Of a stretch of DNA of 11,641 bases, positions 6,612 to 11,641 are shown in pieces. The notes beneath the pieces were generated by a model. The model worked only from the letters and a program-made list of their open reading frames with translations. It was not told the origin of the DNA and ran no database searches. Made by a program: the position numbers and the translations under genes. Numbering within the stretch: position 1 is the stretch's first letter; the number at the start of each line of letters is the position of its first letter. Source of the stretch: an uncultured Hyphomicrobiales bacterium (GTDB lineage: Bacteria; Pseudomonadota; Alphaproteobacteria; Rhizobiales; Xanthobacteraceae); NCBI GenBank assembly GCA_903891395.1, contig CAITEM010000340.1, positions 1-11,641 on the forward strand, in the 5' to 3' direction.

Positions 6612-8896
6612 TCGGCGGCTGCCGGTCGCGTCTGGGCTGGGGATGGTCTGTCTCCTTGCGTATGGCCGGCGTCGTGACGCGTCAGCTCGTCGGCGGCAAA
6701 GTCATCGACCGCAATGGTAGCCGCGACGGCCGCCGCTGTCGCCTTCAACTGAGTGACTTCGTTCTCATTGATCAGGCCCTGCTTGAACGCCAAATCTATG
6801 TCACGGACCCGGGCCTTGTTCATTTTCTCGCGCAACGGCGCCGCGGCGACGGTGAGATTAAAGGCGTTTTCCAGCCGCGCGAGGCCGCCGTCGTCCTTCG
6901 GATGGAAAAGATCGACCGTCAAGCGGTCACGGGTTGCCGAAGGCTCCGTGAGGATGCCTGCACAGGCGCGGGTGAGGGTATCGGACGGTCCGCGCCTTCG
7001 CGGCCCCAGCGGTTGGATAATAAAGCTCAAAATCGCCGCCACGAAACGGTTCGGGAAATTGACGAAGATTTCGTCAAGGCGCGTGGCAATGGTGACGAGG
7101 CCGCTGTCCAGGCACCATTCGACCAACGGCAGGTCCGCATTCTGCCGGCCTTCATCCTGCCAGCGCTTCAGGACGGCGGACAGCAGATAAAGTTCGGACA
7201 GCACATCGCCGAAGCGCGCCGAAATCATCTCTTTGCGCTTCAGGTCGCCGCCGAGTGTGAGCAAGGCCATATCGACGGCCAACGCAAAAGCCGAAGCATA
7301 GCGGCCGAGTTGCCGATAGAAGCGCGTTGTTGGTCCGGCACCCAGCGGGGCCGGTGCGAACAGGCCGCCGGTCCAGCTCCGGGTCCAGGCGCGAAATGTG
7401 TTGGCGATGGCGTGGCCCACATGACCCCAGAAGGCGCGGTCGAACGCGTCGAGACCACGCGCACGATCGTCGTCTTCCAGCGCCAGCATCTCCTTCAGAA
7501 TATAAGGATGGCTGCGGATCGCGCCCTGGCCGAACTGGATCAGGCTGCGGGTGACGATATTGGCGCCTTCAACGGTGATGCCAATCGGTACGGCGCGATA
7601 GAGACTACCAAGATAATTCTGCGGCCCTTCCATAATCGCCTTGCCGCCGTGTACGTCCATCGCGTCATTGACCGAGACGCGCAGCCGTTCGGTGGCCTGC
7701 GATTTCATAATCGCGGTGACAACGGCGGGCTTATGACCCGCATCCAAAGCCGCGCACGTCATGCGACGCGCGGCATCGACGAGATAGGCTGTTGCGGCGA
7801 GACGCCCGAGCCGTTCCTGAATCGCTTCGAATTTCCCGATCGAAATATGGAATTGCTCGCGTATGCGCGCATAGGCGCCGGTGGTGTGCGCGGTGTAAAC
7901 GGCGCCGGCCGCCGACAACGAGGGAAGCGAAATCCCCCGTCCGGCTGCCAGTGCACTCATCAGCATCTTCCAGCCTTTGCCGACCTGTTCGACACCGCCG
8001 ATGACATGATCCATCGGCACGAAGACGTCACGGCCCCAGTTAGGGCCGTTCTGAAAGACATTGAAAGCAGGGAAGTGTCGGCGGCCGATTTCGACGCCGG
8101 GCAGGTGGGTTGGCACCAGCGCGACGGTGATACCGATGTCGTCGTTGGTTCCGAGCAGATGGTCAGGATCATGCAGCTTGAACGCCAATCCTAAAACCGT
8201 CGCGACGGGTCCGAGCGTGATGTACCGCTTGTGCCAGTTGAGACGAATTCCCAGGACGTCTTGGCCGTCAAACGTGCCACGGCAAACGATGCCGGAATCG
8301 ACCATCGACGCGGCATCCGAGCCGGCTTCGGGGCTTGTCAGGCCGAAGCAGGGGATCTCAGAGCCATTGGCAAGCCGGGGCAGCCAGTAGTCCTGCTGCG
8401 GCTTGGTGCCGAACTGCAAAAGCAATTCGCCGGGACCGAGCGAATTAGGCACCATGGCGGTGACCGCCGCAGTGATCGAATGGCTCGAAAGCTTCCGAAC
8501 GACTTCGGAGTGCGCATAGGCGGAGAAGCCCAAGCCGCCATATTGCTTGGGAATGATCATGGCAAAAAACTTATGCGCTTTCAGAAAGTCCCAGGCTTCC
8601 GGCGGCAGGTCGCGCCATTCCCAAGTGACCTTCCAGTCGTCGAGCATGGCGAACAATTGCTCGACCGGGCCTTTCAAAAACGCTTGCTCTTCCAGTGATA
8701 GTTGGGCGGGTACTTCCGCGAGCAATTTTGCCCAGTCCGGATTGCCGGTGAAAAGATCGGCGTCCCACCACACATCACCCGCTTCGATGGCCTCGCGCTC
8801 AGTATTTGACAGGCCCGGCAAAACGCCCTTGGCCCAACCGAAAATATAGCGCGTGATGTAATTTCGTCTAAAAGTCATGTGCCGCCCGTTGCCCAT
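6608..8896 (-). CDS. fadE: Acyl-CoA dehydrogenase, FadE-type (with DUF1974 C-terminal domain)
   Basis: FAD-dependent acyl-CoA dehydrogenase, the first beta-oxidation step (acyl-CoA to trans-2-enoyl-CoA). It has 762 residues and closely resembles E. coli FadE (814) across its length: WWDADLF (43-49), SLGPGELL (152-159), CFGLTSPEAGSDA (183-195), VEIGRRHFP (268-276), FQNGPNWGRDVFVP (281-294) and VEGANIVTRS (442-451). E443 of that last motif is at the usual catalytic-base position of the family, by analogy. From about 465 on is the FadE-specific C-terminal region (DUF1974), ending in an Ala-rich tail. E. coli FadE begins with about 60 hydrophobic residues that this protein lacks: its N-terminus is MGNGRHMTFRRNYITRYIFGW. 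The start at 8896 has no good ribosome binding site; an ATG at 8878 (MTFRRNY) is equally possible. It is first in the operon, divergent from the YiiX-like gene, and its stop overlaps the thiolase GTG. Confidence 0.94.
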   Translation of the reverse strand: MGNGRHMTFRRNYITRYIFGWAKGVLPGLSNTEREAIEAGDVWWDADLFTGNPDWAKLLAEVPAQLSLEEQAFLKGPVEQLFAMLDDWKVTWEWRDLPPEAWDFLKAHKFFAMIIPKQYGGLGFSAYAHSEVVRKLSSHSITAAVTAMVPNSLGPGELLLQFGTKPQQDYWLPRLANGSEIPCFGLTSPEAGSDAASMVDSGIVCRGTFDGQDVLGIRLNWHKRYITLGPVATVLGLAFKLHDPDHLLGTNDDIGITVALVPTHLPGVEIGRRHFPAFNVFQNGPNWGRDVFVPMDHVIGGVEQVGKGWKMLMSALAAGRGISLPSLSAAGAVYTAHTTGAYARIREQFHISIGKFEAIQERLGRLAATAYLVDAARRMTCAALDAGHKPAVVTAIMKSQATERLRVSVNDAMDVHGGKAIMEGPQNYLGSLYRAVPIGITVEGANIVTRSLIQFGQGAIRSHPYILKEMLALEDDDRARGLDAFDRAFWGHVGHAIANTFRAWTRSWTGGLFAPAPLGAGPTTRFYRQLGRYASAFALAVDMALLTLGGDLKRKEMISARFGDVLSELYLLSAVLKRWQDEGRQNADLPLVEWCLDSGLVTIATRLDEIFVNFPNRFVAAILSFIIQPLGPRRRGPSDTLTRACAGILTEPSATRDRLTVDLFHPKDDGGLARLENAFNLTVAAAPLREKMNKARVRDIDLAFKQGLINENEVTQLKATAAAVAATIAVDDFAADELTRHDAGHTQGDRPSPAQTRPAAAE

Positions 8897-9130
8897 TATG
8901 TCGTGTCCAAGACGGGTGAGCCAGAAAGGTTCCAGTCATCGGCGTCCGTCATTTTCACAGCTTTGCTCGAGTGTCGCACAGGGCGACTGTCTGCCGTTGA
9001 GCAAAACGCGCCATACTCTCGAAGATGACGAAGTTTTAATCCGTGCTTTGTGAAGTGCAAGCTAAGGATATTATGCGAGTCGCAGCTAAGATATGACCGA
9101 AGTCAAATTGATGTGAGATTATTACCGGAT
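8897..9130. promoter_or_regulatory. Divergent intergenic region between fadE and the YiiX-like gene
   Basis: This gap must carry the promoter of the beta-oxidation operon (leftward) and that of the hydrolase (rightward). A 7-bp dyad TTTGCTC (8962-8968) / GAGCAAA (8999-9005) surrounds a smaller one, GTCGC (8973-8977) / GCGAC (8983-8987). A GCTAAG(G)ATAT motif occurs twice as an imperfect direct repeat (from 9061 and from 9085). I find no convincing -10/-35 pair for the leftward operon and no known FadR- or PsrA-type operator. Confidence 0.45.
9048..9074 (+). promoter_or_regulatory. Candidate promoter of the YiiX-like gene
   Basis: TTGTGA (9048-9053, four of six to TTGACA) and TATTAT (9069-9074, five of six to TATAAT) are separated by 15 bases, shorter than the preferred 17. 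If used, transcription would begin near 9081. That would exclude the GTG at 9050 and leave a leader of about 50 bases before the ATG at 9131. The evidence is weak because hexamers of this quality arise often by chance. Confidence 0.25.
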
Positions 9131-9907
9131 ATGTTTCAGCGCCTGAAAGAATGGACCGGTCAACGAATTCTTCGTTATCTCAATACGCCGTCGCGACGGT
9201 ATGCTCCGTTTTTTGCTCCTCCGCTGGATGTATTGCGCCACAGTTTGCAGCCCGGCGACGTGTTGCTCATCGAGGGCGATACCCGTCTCAGCACGGTCAT
9301 AAAATTTCTCACGCAATCGACATGGTCGCACGCGGCTCTCTTTGTTGGCGACGCCGGCAAGGGAGAAACAAGCGGCGGCGAGCCGCACGTTCTCTTGGAG
9401 GCCTACAGTGAAGTCGGCGTGGTTCTCGCGCCGCTGTCAAAGTACGAGAAATTCAACACGCGAATCTGCCGGCCGGTGGGACTCACGAATGAAGAGCGAA
9501 AGGCAGTCATCGACTTCGCGGTGGCTCGCGTGGGCATGCAATATGACAATAAGCAGATATTTGATCTGGCGCGCTATCTTTTTCCCTATCCGCCCGTTCC
9601 GGTATTCTTTCGGAGACGAATGCTTGCGATCGGTAGTGGCGATCCGACCCGGGCGATCTGTTCGACACTCATTGCCGCGGCGTTTGAGTCAATTCACTAT
9701 CCAATCTTGCCGGAAACCGTCGACGGCGCGAGGTACGGAATAGCCCCGTTCGTCCAGAGCGAGACGGACCATATTCGGAAGCACGGCCTCTATACGCCCC
9801 GTGACTTCGACATTTCGCCTTATTTTTCGGTAGTCAAACCGGTCATCGTCGAAAACTTCGATTATCACACGATAAAGTGGGCCCCGCCGAATGCTGGCCC
9901 CGACTAA
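9131..9907 (+). CDS. YiiX/YaeF-like permuted papain-fold cysteine hydrolase (DUF830 type)
   Basis: Predicted 258-residue hydrolase of the circularly permuted NlpC/P60 (papain-like) superfamily. The histidine motif comes first, LQPGDVLLIEGD (39-50) then STWSHAALFVGD (63-74, His 67). An acidic VLLEAYSE (87-94) follows, and the cysteine comes last in RAICSTLIAAAF (174-185, Cys 177). This H-before-C order is the mark of the permuted group that includes YiiX and YaeF; related members are peptidases, amidases or lipid acyltransferases. No signal peptide, lipobox or transmembrane helix is visible, so a cytoplasmic or peripheral location is likely. The ATG at 9131 is preferred. The frame is open back to a GTG at 9050, but those 27 residues (MKCKLRILCESQ...) are not family-like and no start there has a ribosome site. 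The substrate is unknown. It is divergent from fadE and convergent with the thioesterase gene. Confidence 0.75.
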   Translation: MFQRLKEWTGQRILRYLNTPSRRYAPFFAPPLDVLRHSLQPGDVLLIEGDTRLSTVIKFLTQSTWSHAALFVGDAGKGETSGGEPHVLLEAYSEVGVVLAPLSKYEKFNTRICRPVGLTNEERKAVIDFAVARVGMQYDNKQIFDLARYLFPYPPVPVFFRRRMLAIGSGDPTRAICSTLIAAAFESIHYPILPETVDGARYGIAPFVQSETDHIRKHGLYTPRDFDISPYFSVVKPVIVENFDYHTIKWAPPNAGPD

Positions 9908-9968
9908 CAGTTTTAACGAATTGTTTCGGTGACGAACGTAACCCAACAGAGCAGACAGGTTTAAGACC

Positions 9969-10376
9969 TCAGTCTTTTGGATCGACGGGCCGCGATTTCC
10001 CATCGGGACCAACCGCGACATAGGTAAATACGCCATCTGTGACGGCGATTTGCTCGTCGCCAATCCCGCGGCAGGCCCAGCTTTGGATTCTTACCGTGAC
10101 CGATGTGTTTCCTACCTTCAGGACTTCGGCGTAACAGGCTACTTCATCGCCGACAAAGACAGGCCGATGGAATGTCATGCTGGTGATCGCGACGGTGACC
10201 ACGCGTCCTTTTGCGCGTCGCGTCGCGGCGGCGCTTCCGGCAAGGTCCATTTGCGATACCAGCCAACCGCCGAAAATGTCGCCGTGAGGATTGGTGTCCA
10301 TCGGCATCGCGATGGCGCAGAGCGTGGGTTTGGTATCGGGTGGTCGGTCGGGTAAAGCGACAGGATTACTTGGCAA
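9969..10376 (-). CDS. YciA-type acyl-CoA thioesterase (hotdog fold)
   Basis: Cytoplasmic acyl-CoA thioesterase that hydrolyses acyl-CoA to free acid and CoA; 135 residues, normal for the YciA/BACH hotdog family. Family motifs are AMPMDTNPHGDIFGGW (23-38) and SQMDLAGSAA (41-50). The Asp in SQMD corresponds to the catalytic acid of YciA. TSMTFHRPVFVGDEV (65-79) is the next conserved strand and loop, and the core ends at TDGVFTYVAV (113-122). The start chosen is TTG at 10374-10376, since GGAG lies eight bases upstream (10385-10388). The frame is open to another TTG at 10409, but that would place the GGAG inside the gene. No ATG fits before the conserved core. In context it could trim or recycle acyl-CoA pools alongside the beta-oxidation operon, but it is not in that operon. 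It ends 61 bases from the convergent YiiX-like gene. Confidence 0.88.
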   Translation of the reverse strand: MPSNPVALPDRPPDTKPTLCAIAMPMDTNPHGDIFGGWLVSQMDLAGSAAATRRAKGRVVTVAITSMTFHRPVFVGDEVACYAEVLKVGNTSVTVRIQSWACRGIGDEQIAVTDGVFTYVAVGPDGKSRPVDPKD

Positions 10377-10418
10377 TCTCAAAACTCCTGTATGCACGGC
10401 GCACCCCAACCGTCCATG

Positions 10419-10447
10419 ACTATAGCCGCAATCCTCCAGATTCCGAA
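10419..10447 (-). promoter_or_regulatory. Candidate promoter of the thioesterase gene
   Basis: On the minus strand TTCGGA (10442-10447) and TATAGT (10419-10424, five of six to TATAAT) are 17 bases apart. Transcription would begin near 10412 and give a leader of about 35 bases to the TTG at 10376. The -35 is poor. The 199-base gap to the upstream same-strand oxidoreductase gene favours a separate promoter. Confidence 0.3.
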
Positions 10448-10575
10448 AGGCATCGAGGCTCTCTCGTCATTAAAGGAAGCCGCCGAGCCGTTTTGGACAT
10501 CCGCATACCTACTGCTTAGGGCGCCAATCTTCGCGGGTGCTAGCGATAGATCCCGATTTTTAATTCGCGAGCAGC

Positions 10576-11457
10576 TTACTCAAAATTCTGGGTCATCGAC
10601 TCGCGAAGAAATTTCGGCAGTTCCGCAAGATCGCCTGAGCCATGTCCGTTGGCGACTGCCGCCGAGAGCGACGCAAGAGTGCCGGACGAAAGGGGCATTG
10701 GAACGCCGCTGAGGGCGCCCGTGGCGACCGCCGACATGATATCTTTGCGCAAGGTAGCGATATCCAGAGTCATCTCCGGCTTCTCACCCTTGATGATTCC
10801 AACTTTGCTCTTCATCCAGCCGCTGGCGTAGGGCGCTTCCAGCAGCACATCCATCATCTGGTCGATTGTCAGGCCTTGCTTCGCGCCAAGAGCGAGCGAT
10901 TCAGACAAGGCCTGGATATAGGAGCCGAGCCCGAGATTAACCGCGAGCTTCATCGCGTAGCCGGCGCCGTTCGGTCCCATATGGTCAATGCGCCGCGTCA
11001 TCTTTTCGAGAACGGGGCGCGCCCGCTCCAGGTCTTCCGCCCGACCTCCCACCAGAGCGAACAATTTCCCGTCTCGGACCTGCGGAATAGTGCCGAGCAC
11101 GGGCGCCTCGATGAGGCGTGCACCGCTGCTCTCAACCAAAGGTGCCAACTCGCGCCCGGTCATCGGTTGCAGCGTACTCATCTCGATAAACAGCTTGCCG
11201 CTAACATTCCCGGAGAGGAAGCCGTCCTGCCCTCTGAAAAGGCGGCGAACTCCGTGGTCCTCAGTAATGATCGAGAGAATTATGTCGGATTCTGCGGCAA
11301 CCGCACGCGCGTTGGTCGCGACGCGCAATCCACCGCTCGCTAATCTCTGCACAGTGGCCGCATTCTGATCCCAAGCGACAACATCGAAGCTGCTATCGCG
11401 CAGGCGCTGCGACATTGCGGCGCCCATGCGGCCTAGCCCGACAATCCCAATCTTCAT
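10576..11457 (-). CDS. NAD(P)-dependent oxidoreductase, 3-hydroxyisobutyrate dehydrogenase family
   Basis: Beta-hydroxyacid dehydrogenase family member, 293 residues (usual length about 290-300), which oxidises a 3-hydroxy acid or reduces a semialdehyde with NAD(P). The Rossmann fold begins at GIVGLGRMGAAM (4-15), and D30 at the end of the second strand (VVAWDQN) suggests NAD rather than NADP, by inference. FIEMSTLQP (90-98) is the substrate-side Ser-Thr motif. The loop normally reading APVSGG is here APVLGT (118-123), so the substrate-contacting Ser is Leu. GPNGAGYAMKLAVNLG (161-176) carries the catalytic lysine K170 and N174, and LRKDI (236-240) is the usual C-terminal motif. The ATG has a strong TAGGAG six bases upstream. 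The altered loop makes 3-hydroxyisobutyrate itself an uncertain substrate, and no mmsB symbol is assigned. It is divergent from the partial gene at the right edge. Confidence 0.88.
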   Translation of the reverse strand: MKIGIVGLGRMGAAMSQRLRDSSFDVVAWDQNAATVQRLASGGLRVATNARAVAAESDIILSIITEDHGVRRLFRGQDGFLSGNVSGKLFIEMSTLQPMTGRELAPLVESSGARLIEAPVLGTIPQVRDGKLFALVGGRAEDLERARPVLEKMTRRIDHMGPNGAGYAMKLAVNLGLGSYIQALSESLALGAKQGLTIDQMMDVLLEAPYASGWMKSKVGIIKGEKPEMTLDIATLRKDIMSAVATGALSGVPMPLSSGTLASLSAAVANGHGSGDLAELPKFLRESMTQNFE

Positions 11458-11463
11458 GACATG

Positions 11464-11469
11464 CTCCTA
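11464..11469 (-). promoter_or_regulatory. Shine-Dalgarno of the oxidoreductase gene
   Basis: TAGGAG on the minus strand, six bases before the ATG at 11457. It is the clearest free-standing ribosome binding site in the window and fixes the start of that gene. Confidence 0.8.
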
Positions 11470-11489
11470 TTTCATTGCGTACATGGCTA

Positions 11490-11503
11490 TGCTGCATGCA
11501 GCA
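11490..11503. promoter_or_regulatory. Perfect 14-base palindrome, candidate operator 1
   Basis: TGCTGCATGCAGCA reads the same on both strands. It lies 33 bases upstream of the oxidoreductase ATG in a divergent intergenic region, where a dimeric repressor or activator would act. I do not recognise it as the site of a named regulator. Confidence 0.5.
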
Positions 11504-11515
11504 CATCAGGCATCT

Positions 11516-11529
11516 TTATCGCGCGATAA
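11516..11529. promoter_or_regulatory. Perfect 14-base palindrome, candidate operator 2
   Basis: TTATCGCGCGATAA is a second perfect palindrome. Its centre is 26 bases from that of the first, and it directly abuts the TTGACA at 11530. Its sequence differs from the first, so two different proteins may bind, or only one of the sites is used. The position suggests control of the rightward promoter. Confidence 0.5.
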
Positions 11530-11557
11530 TTGACAGCGATCTGTGCTCAGATACTCT
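11530..11557 (+). promoter_or_regulatory. Candidate promoter for the rightward gene at 11626
   Basis: TTGACA (11530-11535) matches the -35 consensus fully. The -10 is poor: TACTCT at a 16-base spacing (11552-11557) or GATACT at 14. A weak -10 would fit an activated promoter. Within the spacer, CTCAG occurs at 11546-11550 and 11556-11560, ten bases apart. Confidence 0.35.
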
Positions 11558-11614
11558 CAGTACGTCAACGCTAAACAATAAATTCGCGCGCGGCATAAAA
11601 ATAGCCGCGGTCCT

Positions 11615-11620
11615 GGGAGG
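11615..11620 (+). promoter_or_regulatory. Shine-Dalgarno of the right-edge gene
   Basis: GGGAGG lies five bases before the ATG at 11626. It is a near-ideal ribosome binding site and the main reason to accept a gene start here with only five codons visible. Confidence 0.7.
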
Positions 11621-11625
11621 GACAC

Positions 11626-11641
11626 ATGAAATTCCAACTCC
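11626..11641 (+). CDS. 5' end of an unidentified gene, cut by the window edge
   Basis: ATG followed by codons for Lys, Phe, Gln and Leu, then the window ends. The start is credible because of the strong GGGAGG and the upstream TTGACA with palindromes. The product cannot be named from MKFQL. Its divergent arrangement with the 3-hydroxyisobutyrate-dehydrogenase-family gene suggests the two may share a regulator and perhaps a pathway. Confidence 0.6.

Noticed and set aside
6656..8194. 512-residue open frame on the plus strand opposite the acyl-CoA dehydrogenase gene.
   Set aside because: It lies wholly antisense to a clearly conserved gene. Its translation is Arg/Gly/Asp-rich without family motifs, as expected from the complement of high-GC codons.
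9908..9976. Short dyads (AAGAC/GTCTT at 9963-9976, and TTCG/CGAA) between the convergent hydrolase and thioesterase genes, considered as a bidirectional terminator.
   Set aside because: The stems are only 4-5 bp, not GC-rich and without a proper T tract on either strand; the first overlaps the thioesterase stop and last codons.
10392..10712. 106-residue plus-strand frame across the gap between the thioesterase and oxidoreductase genes.
   Set aside because: It has no Shine-Dalgarno and its second half is antisense to the oxidoreductase gene. The gap is better explained as leader and promoter of the thioesterase gene.

Overview
The window looks like ordinary chromosomal DNA of a GC-rich proteobacterium, most likely an alphaproteobacterium. 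That placing rests on protein character and dense packing, not on a marker gene. There is no rRNA, tRNA, CRISPR array, insertion sequence or phage gene. Eight complete genes are visible, plus the first codons of a ninth at the right edge and probably the tail of another at the left edge.

Left (1-1333): a possible C-terminal tail of an upstream gene with a small hairpin, then a plus-strand 12-helix MFS transporter of the fosmidomycin-resistance (Fsr-like) type. It converges on the next block with only 10 bases between the stop codons.

Centre (1344-8896, minus strand): a tightly coupled four-gene fatty-acid beta-oxidation operon, read from right to left. The order is FadE-type acyl-CoA dehydrogenase, FadI-type thiolase, FadJ-type hydratase/3-hydroxyacyl-CoA dehydrogenase, and an acetyl-CoA hydrolase/CoA-transferase family protein with an extra C-terminal region. 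The junctions are a 4-base GTGA overlap, a stop codon that is part of the next Shine-Dalgarno (TAGGAG), and a stop abutting the next start (TAGATG). Together the first three enzymes can run a full beta-oxidation turn, from acyl-CoA to trans-enoyl-CoA, 3-hydroxyacyl-CoA, 3-ketoacyl-CoA, then acetyl-CoA plus shortened acyl-CoA. The fourth could move CoA from acetyl-CoA to an incoming acid, or release it. No acyl-CoA ligase (FadD), electron-transfer flavoprotein or transcription factor is in the window.

Right (8897-11641): a permuted papain-like (YiiX/DUF830-type) hydrolase divergent from the operon, a YciA-type acyl-CoA thioesterase (minus), and a 3-hydroxyisobutyrate-dehydrogenase-family oxidoreductase (minus). 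A 168-base divergent control region follows, with two perfect 14-base palindromes next to a consensus -35 hexamer. It leads to a plus-strand gene of which only five codons are seen. The thioesterase fits the acyl-CoA theme of the operon. The hydrolase and the oxidoreductase have no demonstrated link to it.

I do not see a clearly new defence or mobile system. The points most worth following are the paired palindromes, the CoA-transferase ending the beta-oxidation operon together with its C-terminal extension, and the FadE lacking the usual N-terminal membrane segment.
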